Below, piece by piece: positions 1 through 5,021 of a stretch of 5,021 nucleotides of DNA; position 1 is the stretch's first letter, and every line of letters starts with the position of its first letter. The notes beneath the pieces are model-generated. The model did not search any database and was not told the origin of the DNA. It worked only from the letters and a program-made list of their open reading frames with translations. The translations under genes and the position numbers were made by a program. The DNA is from Bacillota bacterium (GTDB lineage: Bacteria > Bacillota > Clostridia > Lachnospirales > Lachnospiraceae): contig JAEWPN010000243.1 of NCBI GenBank assembly GCA_023399455.1, forward strand, positions 1 to 5,021, read 5' to 3'.

Positions 1-7
1 AAGGAGG
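1..7 (+). promoter_or_regulatory. Shine-Dalgarno of the superoxide reductase gene
   Basis: AAGGAGG lies 7 nt before the ATG at 15 and 13 nt before a second in-frame ATG at 21. The spacing favours the first ATG. The promoter of this gene lies outside the window. Confidence 0.85.
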
Positions 8-14
8 AAAAGGT

Positions 15-389
15 ATGGATATGAAGTTTTTGAAGTGCAGTCATTGTGGAAATATCGTTTTATTTGTGGAGAGCAAGGGAACGAACGTAATGTGCTGCGG
101 AGATAACATGAAGGAGCTCGTAGCTAACACTACTGATGCCGCGCAGGAAAAGCATGTTCCCGTATATTCCGTAGAAGGAACAACGGTAAACGTTTCCGTT
201 GGTTCCGTTCCTCATCCGATGTTAGAAGAGCATTACATTCAGTGGGTTGCCCTTCAGACGACGCAGGGTCACCAGCTCAAATACTTAACCCCCGGCACAG
301 AACCGAAGGTAAGCTTCTCCATTACCGAAGACGAGGAAGTGGAAGCTGTATATGAATACTGCAACTTGCATGGCCTTTGGAAGATATAA
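15..389 (+). CDS. Desulfoferrodoxin-type superoxide reductase (2Fe-SOR)
   Basis: This is a 124-residue cytoplasmic iron protein that reduces superoxide to hydrogen peroxide without making oxygen, a common oxygen defence in anaerobes; electrons usually come from rubredoxin. The N-terminal desulforedoxin-like domain (about residues 5-36) has the four cysteines of a rubredoxin-type Fe centre: CSHC (C8, C11) and an adjacent pair (C27, C28). The C-terminal neelaredoxin-like domain has the full ligand set of the catalytic iron: H47 in EKHVP, H67 in GSVPHPM, H73 in EEHYIQW, and C116 and H119 in the closing EYCNLHGLW motif. The conserved lysine next to the first histidine (K46) is present. The length is normal for desulfoferrodoxin and the gene is complete. 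The ATG at 15 is chosen from its Shine-Dalgarno; an ATG two codons later is the alternative. It converges on the C39-like gene and has no partner gene in view. The family call is firm; the physiological electron donor is inferred. Confidence 0.96.
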   Translation: MDMKFLKCSHCGNIVLFVESKGTNVMCCGDNMKELVANTTDAAQEKHVPVYSVEGTTVNVSVGSVPHPMLEEHYIQWVALQTTQGHQLKYLTPGTEPKVSFSITEDEEVEAVYEYCNLHGLWKI

Positions 390-496
390 AGCTCTAACCC
401 TATAAGAAGAAATATGAGAGTCATTCTCTTTTCAGGCTGGGAAAGCTGGGAAGGAACGGCTCTTTTCTTTCTTCTTTCTTTATTCCAGCTGCATTG
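390..496. other. Convergent intergenic region
   Basis: This 107-bp stretch separates the 3' ends of the superoxide reductase gene and the opposing C39-like gene. The only stem followed directly by Ts on the + strand is short (416-430: AGAG/CTCT plus a closing G-T, loop TCATT, then TTTC). A longer AU-only pairing is possible between AAGAAGAAA (404-412) and TTTCTTCTT (468-476). CTCTTTTC occurs twice (426-433, 460-467) and GCTGGGAA occurs twice at a 9-nt period (436-443, 445-452). No convincing intrinsic terminator was found for either gene. Confidence 0.5.
416..433 (+). terminator. Possible weak terminator of the superoxide reductase gene
   Basis: GAGAG pairs with CTCTT (one G-T pair) around the loop TCATT, followed by TTTC. 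The stem is short and contains only two G-C pairs, so this is a weak candidate, listed because nothing better follows the gene. Confidence 0.2.
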
Positions 497-1252
497 TCAA
501 GGCCTTGATATCCCTATCACACATATGATCGACGAATCCAAAGATACGTTCATCGCAGCTTCCTGCGCTGTATCGAATCCTTCGTCCTTCCCGCATTTCC
601 CCTTACGGATATAAACGTTCCTATCATCTTTTACATAAGAGTTGTGTATAAAATACTTTTTATCAGCATCCTTCGTAATACAGACTGTATGAACTTCTTT
701 CATTATATTCTTTCTGTCATTGTAGACAGTTGCAATAACAGTATCGCTATTTTCTCCCAGTCTGTCAATCACAGCCTTGTCTTTACTATATGTTATGGAA
801 ACGTCATATCCCCTGTTCTCGAAATAATCGAATATAGCGGTGGGAGAGACACCGAAGTCTCCGTTCAGCGCAGCACCATCGGCTTCGTAATGACTGATCA
901 GATTTACCATCGTCCGGCCGGAGACCTTTTCTCCTAACGCCAGCAGGGCATTGTATGTCGCAATAATTTCACAGCCGGAATATTGCATATTATGTTTTCT
1001 CCAAGAGCCAAACTGCACATCCTTCCACTCATATTGATTCTCAATGTAGTTATCCGGCTCTAATATTTCACATTCCGGATCACATAGAACGGTCCGGTTG
1101 ACTTTTGCGTTGCTCTTGATTCTTTTGGAAGGAACATAGCTCCGGCTGCGTAAAAACTCATATGCCTTTAACACGGTTTTATTTTTTATTCTCTGAGGAA
1201 TAAATGCTCTTATAAATTCTACTATATTCCTAATTATCCCTTCCATACCCAT
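497..1252 (-). CDS. C39-like (papain-fold) cysteine peptidase family protein, substrate unknown
   Basis: This is a 251-residue protein that I cannot name with certainty. The central part resembles bacterial C39-like peptidases: the block YSGCEIIATYNALLALG places a candidate nucleophile C94 at the start of a helix, VHTVCI gives a candidate H188, and YFIHNSY gives N204, the Cys-His-Asn/Asp order and spacing of papain-like folds. Q90 and Q80 are possible oxyanion glutamines, but neither has the spacing I would expect, so activity is uncertain. The first 50 residues are basic and partly amphipathic, with no signal peptide or clear membrane span, and no ABC or transmembrane domain is fused. It is therefore not a C39 bacteriocin exporter. 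ATG 1252 has GGGAGG 7 nt upstream; a second ATG lies two codons later. It stands alone between the GH35 terminator and the convergent superoxide reductase gene, so context gives no function. It could also be an inactive homologue or a transglutaminase-like protein. Confidence 0.6.
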   Translation of the reverse strand: MGMEGIIRNIVEFIRAFIPQRIKNKTVLKAYEFLRSRSYVPSKRIKSNAKVNRTVLCDPECEILEPDNYIENQYEWKDVQFGSWRKHNMQYSGCEIIATYNALLALGEKVSGRTMVNLISHYEADGAALNGDFGVSPTAIFDYFENRGYDVSITYSKDKAVIDRLGENSDTVIATVYNDRKNIMKEVHTVCITKDADKKYFIHNSYVKDDRNVYIRKGKCGKDEGFDTAQEAAMNVSLDSSIICVIGISRP

Positions 1253-1259
1253 TTTATAC

Positions 1260-1265
1260 CCTCCC
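1260..1265 (-). promoter_or_regulatory. Shine-Dalgarno of the C39-like gene
   Basis: GGGAGG on the - strand lies 7 nt before the ATG at 1252. The next in-frame ATG, at 1246, would be 13 nt away, so the first is preferred. Confidence 0.75.
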
Positions 1266-1280
1266 GCTGCTTTCCCCTCT

Positions 1281-1340
1281 TTTATTATTGTATTTCACCC
1301 CAATTCGTAATACCTTTATTGTATTGTAAAATATCAAAAA
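1281..1340 (-). promoter_or_regulatory. Likely promoter region of the C39-like gene (hexamers not resolved)
   Basis: This AT-rich stretch lies between the GH35 terminator and the C39-like gene. On the - strand it holds three TACAAT hexamers, each 5/6 to the -10 consensus (1323-1328, 1318-1323, 1287-1292), and TTTACA, 5/6 to a -35 (1325-1330). None form a pair with 16-18 nt spacing. TTGATA (1332-1337) with TATTAC (1307-1312) has a 19-nt spacer. A promoter is expected here because a terminator precedes the gene, but its exact position cannot be fixed. Confidence 0.3.
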
Positions 1341-1352
1341 AATCTACTTCCC

Positions 1353-1393
1353 AGTAAAACAAAAGAAGCAGATATGGATTTCTTCCATCTGCT
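1353..1393 (-). terminator. Intrinsic terminator after the GH35 gene
   Basis: On the - strand AGCAGA and TGGA (1393 down to 1384) pair with TCCA and TCTGCT (1378 down to 1367). The stem has ten base pairs, a 2-nt bulge and a 5-nt loop, and is followed by the T-rich run TCTTTTGTTTT. It begins 30 bp after the GH35 stop codon and separates that gene from the C39-like gene. The opposite strand has only a weak T-rich tail, so it acts mainly on leftward transcripts. Confidence 0.8.
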
Positions 1394-1423
1394 CCTTTAT
1401 CTCTCTTCCTGAAAATTCTGATT

Positions 1424-3169
1424 TCATCCAACATCCGGTTCATTTGCCAGAACAATCACATTCTGTACTATACCGTCCGTTTCAAAAATCACAATCTCAT
1501 TTTCTCCTTTCCTTATAAGTGGTGCAGGAATATAAAGTCGTTTTTGAGGGCCTATTTCCCAGAATCTCCCCAGATTGAACCCGTTGATAAAAGCGATTCC
1601 CTTTCCCCAGCCCGCAAAATCAAGAAAAGTATCTCCCGTCTCCTCAGCCGAAAAGGTAAAACGGTAAAAGGCCGGTATGCCTTCTGCATAGCCTTTGGTA
1701 AAATCTATTTGATCTATATTGTCAAGCGGCAGCGTATACTGCTCCCAATTATTATGCATATGTCCGTTTATTTGCACACATTGGCCGATTCCTTTTCGCT
1801 GCTGTTCCATTCCCGGTCCAAAATTCACACGTCCCATGTTCTCCACCAGAATATCCAGCGCGGCCCCCCTCTTAAAGGTCAGCGAGACATCTCTTTCTTC
1901 CAGCAGTTCCTTATCATAAAGTGTAGCAACCAGCTTTTGGTCAACTAAAATATTTGCCCGGTCATTTGCTCCCCAAAGCCTGATTTTTTCTATATTTTCT
2001 TCTGTACTTAATGTGGAATGATACAGGATGTAACCATAATTCTGTCCAAGCTTTTCCATATATTCCGGACACCGGCTGAATACGGGGATGCTAAGGTCAT
2101 CCAATACCGAAAATAAGCTTACCTTATCTTGTACAGCAAGTGTACCATATGCTTTTCTCTCGATTTTGGTGCTGAGCTTAACCTCCGGAATTACTCTATA
2201 TTTGGAGATGGTCTGCTGATAACGGCGGTATTTCTCCGTAATCTGTCCATCCTCGGTGAGCAAAGCGTCGTAATCATAAGAAGTTACGTCAGGCGTCAGT
2301 TCATCATAGTAATTGGAGCCATTCATGAAACCAAAATTAGTACCACCCACAAACATGTAAATATTTACATGTCCAAGTTCTAACATTTTATCCAGATCCT
2401 TTGCACTTTCCTCAGGATCTCTTACTATATGCCCTCCGTTGCCCCAGTGATCGAACCAGCCCACCCAAAACTCCGTACACATCAATGGCCCGCCGCCGGT
2501 ATACTCTTTTAACGCTTCAAAACGTTCTTCCGTCCTGGAACCGAAATTACCGGTAGGAAGTATCCCTTCCACCACACCGCCGTTCAGATTCTCCGAGAAA
2601 GGGCCGTCAGAAGTTACCAGAGGTACCTTCACCCCTTCCTTTAGCATGAGATCCTTGATCTCTTCCATATATGCTTTGTCATTTGCATAATAGCCATATT
2701 CATTTTCTATCTGCATAAGAATAACCGGGCCGCCCTCCGTAATTTGCAAAGGTGTGATAATCGGCATAAGGATATGATAATACTCTTCCACATGTCGCAG
2801 GAAGGAGCCGCCGCTTACCCGAAGCCTCATATCGTTTTCCCGAAGCAGCCATGCCGGGAGTCCGCCGAATTCCCATTCCGCACAGATATAGGGAGACGGA
2901 CGTAATATGACATACAATCCCAGTTCCTCTGCTGTCTTTACAAACTTCTTTATGTCCCTTATGCCTTCAAAATGGAATTCTCCCTTTTCAGGTTCGTGCA
3001 TATTCCATGGAATGTAGGTTTCCACAGTATTACAGCCCATAGCTTTCAGCTTTTCCAAACGATCCTTCCAGTACTCTGGAACAATTCGAAAATAGTGGAT
3101 TGCTCCTGAGATAATCTGAAATGGCTCGTTGTCTAAGTAAAAGTTGTCTCTGATTTCAAATTGTCCCAT
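1424..3169 (-). CDS. Glycoside hydrolase family 35 beta-galactosidase, cytoplasmic
   Basis: This enzyme hydrolyses terminal non-reducing beta-galactose with retention of configuration. The (beta/alpha)8 barrel fills about residues 1-330. Visible GH35 marks are SGAIHYFR (21-28), the GGPVILMQIENEYG block with acid/base E157, CTEFWVGWFDHWG with nucleophile E233, GGTNFG (275-280) and TSYDYDA (296-302). The C-terminal part, to residue 581, has the beta-sandwich marks of the family, including GFNLGRFWEIGPQ and the LYIPAPLIRKGEN segment. The length matches compact bacterial BgaC-type enzymes of roughly 580-600 residues, several of which prefer beta-1,3-linked galactose; that linkage is inferred here. 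There is no signal peptide, so it should act on imported sugar. ATG 3169 is chosen because AGGAG lies 10 nt upstream. The frame extends 11 codons to a TTG at 3202, but that TTG abuts the preceding hairpin and the added residues are not family-like. It lies 110 bp downstream of the solute-binding protein gene, with a hairpin between, and ends at its own terminator. Confidence 0.95.
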   Translation of the reverse strand: MGQFEIRDNFYLDNEPFQIISGAIHYFRIVPEYWKDRLEKLKAMGCNTVETYIPWNMHEPEKGEFHFEGIRDIKKFVKTAEELGLYVILRPSPYICAEWEFGGLPAWLLRENDMRLRVSGGSFLRHVEEYYHILMPIITPLQITEGGPVILMQIENEYGYYANDKAYMEEIKDLMLKEGVKVPLVTSDGPFSENLNGGVVEGILPTGNFGSRTEERFEALKEYTGGGPLMCTEFWVGWFDHWGNGGHIVRDPEESAKDLDKMLELGHVNIYMFVGGTNFGFMNGSNYYDELTPDVTSYDYDALLTEDGQITEKYRRYQQTISKYRVIPEVKLSTKIERKAYGTLAVQDKVSLFSVLDDLSIPVFSRCPEYMEKLGQNYGYILYHSTLSTEENIEKIRLWGANDRANILVDQKLVATLYDKELLEERDVSLTFKRGAALDILVENMGRVNFGPGMEQQRKGIGQCVQINGHMHNNWEQYTLPLDNIDQIDFTKGYAEGIPAFYRFTFSAEETGDTFLDFAGWGKGIAFINGFNLGRFWEIGPQKRLYIPAPLIRKGENEIVIFETDGIVQNVIVLANEPDVG

Positions 3170-3179
3170 TACTAGTATT

Positions 3180-3184
3180 CTCCT
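3180..3184 (-). promoter_or_regulatory. Shine-Dalgarno of the GH35 gene
   Basis: AGGAG, within AGAGGAGA on the - strand, lies 10 nt before the ATG at 3169. It decides against the upstream in-frame TTG at 3202, which falls at the base of the preceding hairpin and has no such site at proper spacing. Confidence 0.75.
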
Positions 3185-3200
3185 CTTTCTGCTTTCACAC

Positions 3201-3232
3201 AAAAGTACTGCCGCCTCTTAGGCGGCAGCACT
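3201..3232 (-). terminator. Intercistronic hairpin: terminator or attenuator between binding-protein and GH35 genes
   Basis: CTGCCGCCT (- strand 3228 to 3220) pairs perfectly with AGGCGGCAG (3216 to 3208) around a 3-nt loop. Beyond one mismatch the stem continues with 2-3 further pairs, and TTTT then GTGTG follows on the - strand. The 9-bp GC-rich core is very stable, but the T run is short, so partial read-through into the GH35 gene is plausible. No separate promoter is evident in the short space between this hairpin and the GH35 start. It could equally act as a 3' stabiliser of the binding-protein mRNA. Confidence 0.75.
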
Positions 3233-3279
3233 CCTCTCTATACCACAAATATAGCTATTTCCATTTAAAAGCTCATAAC

Positions 3280-4938
3280 TTATTTATAAAGTTCGTCAAA
3301 CTGTCTCTGTAATTCTCCCGTAACCTCGTTGATACCGGCCGCTTCCAAAGCTGCCTGATATTCAGCTACAATATCTTCTGCTGTTCCCGTATATTTACCG
3401 AAAGCAATCTGTTTCATATAGTTCGTATGGATTTCATTAATATTATTGATCTGGGACTGAACAAGGTCTACGTCTGCTACAAACTGCCCATACGGATACT
3501 CTATTTTGATTTTATCATATTCGGCATACAGCTTATCGATCTCATCCCAGTTTCTGCTGGCATCCCTGATCTCCAGATCATCATTACGTCCCCACCAGTA
3601 GTTGGTAGTTCCGTTAATATTATCGGTATCTTGATTATATCCTTCAGGAAGAATACGAAGTCCGCTTTCATCCAGATCCCATGAGACTCCCTGAATACCG
3701 TAGCAAAGGAGCTTGTAGCAGTCAGGATCATTTCTCAGCAGATCATAAACCATCAGCGCCCTTTCAGGATTCTTGCTGCCTGCGGAAACTGCCATAGCGC
3801 CATGAGTAATAGATAATGCTACTACATTCTGGCTTTCCTCACCAAAGTAGAAGAAACCTGTCTCTGCATCGGGATCGTCGGCATAAATAGTATTTGCCGG
3901 AGTGTGGCTTACCAAGTCCGTCCAAGTCTGAGTGTGATGCTGCTCTGCCGCAACACGTCCGATCCTGTAATCATCGCGGTTAGTTGAAACCGTATTGTTC
4001 AGTACGTCCGTCTTCCATACGCCGATCTCATCCCATTCCTTCATCATCTTGGCATATTCAACCAGCAAATCCGTTTCCGTTACATAAGGAGAATATATCG
4101 TATAGAGATCATCCTTTGTGCCCCCCCACATTGCGCCGGAGTTCAATCCGTCAATAGACACATAATTGCTGTTGGACTGGATATAACCGCCTGCCATTGT
4201 CGCATACTGTGTACCGTCGGAATCCCAGGGAATAATGTCAGGATATGCTTCCTTTACATAACGGAAATATTCTGTCAGATCGGCCCAGCTATGAACGCCA
4301 TCCGCAAGTCCGGCTTCATTCGCATAGTCCAAACGATAAATATATCCATGATTCGTCCACTGTGCATAGTTGTCTTCGGGCATCAGATAAATATCACCGT
4401 TGTATTTACACAAATCCCAATTTTCAGCAGGCACGCTTTCCCATGTCTGCGGAGCATAGGTTTTTAACATGTCTTCCGATAATTCCAAAAACGCTCCGTT
4501 CTTCGCGTTCGGCCATGCGTCCAGCCAGTCAGACGCCGTACCGACCAGATCCACAGTGCCGTCCATGGATGCCAATGTCAGGTTATAATTTGAAAGATAA
4601 TCTGTCCAGGGGATAAAGTAAATCTGTAACTCTGCATTTATTTTTTCCGTCAGTATCGCATTAAGCTCTACCATCATCTCATCGAACTTTTCCTTCGTAC
4701 CGGAAGGGGGCTCACCCGTGGTCATATAAGTAATGACTACATGTTCCGAAGTATCGATATCCGCAGCTGCCGTTTCTTCTCCGGCCGCTGCGCTCTCATC
4801 CTTGCTTTCTTCTTTGCTTTCAGAAGTCGTGCCGGTAGAATCCGAAGCCGTACTTGCAGAATCAGAAGAAGTTCCACAGCCTGCGAGACCAATGACCATC
4901 GAGGCTGCAAGTAATAATGCAACTAGTTTCTTTTTCAT
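3280..4938 (-). CDS. Carbohydrate ABC transporter solute-binding lipoprotein (DUF3502-type C-terminus)
   Basis: This is a 552-residue extracellular lipoprotein that should capture an oligosaccharide and pass it to an ABC permease. The N-terminus is a lipoprotein signal peptide: MKKK, a hydrophobic core, and the lipobox LAGC with lipidated C21. A low-complexity Ser/Thr/Glu/Asp/Ala tether follows (residues 22-65). The mature domain starts at VVITYMTTGEPP and has the layout of a large type-1-like sugar-binding protein. It includes YNGDIYLMPED, frequent Trp and Tyr residues suited to sugar stacking, and a segment near AMAVSAGSKNPERALMVYDLL typical of the family. The end (about 481-552, YPYGQF to QRQFDELYK) looks like a DUF3502 domain, as in LipO-like proteins. 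ATG 4938 is chosen because GGAGG lies 7 nt upstream and it gives a proper signal peptide; an in-frame TTG at 5007 would add 23 residues and bury the signal. No permease or ATPase gene is in view. The GH35 neighbour suggests a galactose-ended ligand, which is inference. Confidence 0.9.
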   Translation of the reverse strand: MKKKLVALLLAASMVIGLAGCGTSSDSASTASDSTGTTSESKEESKDESAAAGEETAAADIDTSEHVVITYMTTGEPPSGTKEKFDEMMVELNAILTEKINAELQIYFIPWTDYLSNYNLTLASMDGTVDLVGTASDWLDAWPNAKNGAFLELSEDMLKTYAPQTWESVPAENWDLCKYNGDIYLMPEDNYAQWTNHGYIYRLDYANEAGLADGVHSWADLTEYFRYVKEAYPDIIPWDSDGTQYATMAGGYIQSNSNYVSIDGLNSGAMWGGTKDDLYTIYSPYVTETDLLVEYAKMMKEWDEIGVWKTDVLNNTVSTNRDDYRIGRVAAEQHHTQTWTDLVSHTPANTIYADDPDAETGFFYFGEESQNVVALSITHGAMAVSAGSKNPERALMVYDLLRNDPDCYKLLCYGIQGVSWDLDESGLRILPEGYNQDTDNINGTTNYWWGRNDDLEIRDASRNWDEIDKLYAEYDKIKIEYPYGQFVADVDLVQSQINNINEIHTNYMKQIAFGKYTGTAEDIVAEYQAALEAAGINEVTGELQRQFDELYK

Positions 4939-4945
4939 GTTCTTT

Positions 4946-4950
4946 CCTCC
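4946..4950 (-). promoter_or_regulatory. Shine-Dalgarno of the solute-binding protein gene
   Basis: GGAGG, preceded by a run of As on the - strand, lies 7 nt before the ATG at 4938. This fixes the start at the lipoprotein signal peptide instead of at the in-frame TTG at 5007. Confidence 0.85.
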
Positions 4951-4978
4951 TTTTTTGGGAAATGCTATCGCATCATCT

Positions 4979-5007
4979 ATATTGTCTCTGGACTGCCAGA
5001 GTAACAA
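4979..5007 (-). promoter_or_regulatory. Candidate promoter with embedded inverted repeat upstream of the binding-protein gene
   Basis: On the - strand TTGTTA (5007 to 5002, 4/6 to the -35 consensus) is followed after 17 nt by CAATAT (4984 to 4979, only 3/6 to the -10). TATAGA (4981 to 4976) fits the -10 better but needs a 20-nt spacer. The spacer contains a perfect 6-bp inverted repeat, CTCTGG-N4-CCAGAG (4986-5001), placed where a repressor operator would lie. No T run follows it, so it is not an obvious intrinsic terminator. Both the promoter and the operator role are tentative. Confidence 0.3.
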
Positions 5008-5021
5008 TCCGGTAATAAGTT

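Noticed and set aside
644..937. Open frame of 97 codons on the + strand within the C39-like gene
   Set aside because: It is antisense to a better-supported gene, has no Shine-Dalgarno, and its translation shows no recognisable domain.
1544..2383. Several + strand open frames (1544-1948, 1719-1919, 2129-2383) inside the GH35 gene
   Set aside because: All are antisense to the enzyme, lack ribosome binding sites and give no recognisable protein.
3170..3202. N-terminal extension of the GH35 protein to a TTG codon
   Set aside because: The ATG at 3169 has AGGAG at 10 nt and begins just before the family's conserved N-terminal strand. The extra 11 residues are basic and not family-like, and the TTG touches the terminator hairpin.
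4121..4127. Run of seven Cs (G7 on the coding strand) in the binding-protein gene, as a possible phase-variation tract
   Set aside because: It encodes Trp-Gly-Gly in an intact frame and seven bases is short for a contingency tract. Nothing else suggests switching.
4245..4616. Open frame of 123 codons on the + strand inside the binding-protein gene
   Set aside because: It is antisense to a gene with a clear lipoprotein signal and family features. Its composition (rich in Ser, Pro, His, Arg) is that of a shadow frame.
4962..4973. Small inverted repeat ATGC-N4-GCAT in the leader of the binding-protein gene
   Set aside because: A 4-bp stem of this kind is expected by chance and has no T run or other context to give it a role.
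4939..5007. N-terminal extension of the binding protein to a TTG codon
   Set aside because: It would place 23 polar residues before a textbook lipoprotein signal peptide, and the Shine-Dalgarno points to the ATG at 4938.
5008..5021. Possible 3' end of an upstream gene at the right edge on the - strand
   Set aside because: The - strand frames here read only 14-16 codons before a stop or stay open, and none gives a recognisable C-terminus, so no partial gene can be supported.

Overview
The window reads as chromosomal DNA of an anaerobic, gut-type Firmicute, most likely a clostridial Lachnospiraceae member. Four things point there: strong AGGAGG-type ribosome binding sites, moderate GC (low-to-mid 40s by eye, not computed), a desulfoferrodoxin-type superoxide reductase, and a lipoprotein sugar-binding protein of a type abundant in that family. 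The taxonomic call is inference. No rRNA, tRNA, mobile element, integrase or CRISPR array was seen.

Layout from left to right. (1) A complete superoxide reductase gene on the + strand (15-389), with its Shine-Dalgarno at the very start of the window. (2) A short convergent gap (390-496). (3) On the - strand, a 251-residue protein with a papain-like/C39-like Cys-His-Asn pattern (497-1252), probably its own transcription unit. (4) A 171-bp gap (1253-1423) holding a good intrinsic terminator for the gene to its right and an AT-rich region that probably carries the promoter of the C39-like gene. (5) On the - strand, a cytoplasmic GH35 beta-galactosidase (1424-3169). (6) A 110-bp gap with a strong GC-rich hairpin (3205-3231). 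(7) On the - strand, a lipoprotein solute-binding protein of a carbohydrate ABC importer (3280-4938). (8) An 83-bp leader to the right edge, with a perfect 6-bp inverted repeat that fits between promoter-like hexamers.

The transcription order is therefore binding protein, hairpin, GH35 enzyme, terminator. The simplest reading is a small glycan-use module. The surface lipoprotein captures a galactose-ended oligosaccharide, permeases encoded elsewhere (perhaps just beyond the right edge) import it, and the signal-less GH35 enzyme removes the terminal beta-galactose inside the cell. The hairpin between the two genes would allow more binding protein than enzyme to be made. Superoxide reductase and the C39-like protein look unrelated to this module.

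Both large - strand genes can be extended upstream in frame to TTG codons (3202 and 5007). In both cases an internal ATG behind a good Shine-Dalgarno is the better start, and those ATGs are used here. Nothing in the window is clearly a new system. The items most worth a second look are the inverted repeat ahead of the binding-protein gene, the intercistronic hairpin, and the unassigned C39-like protein.
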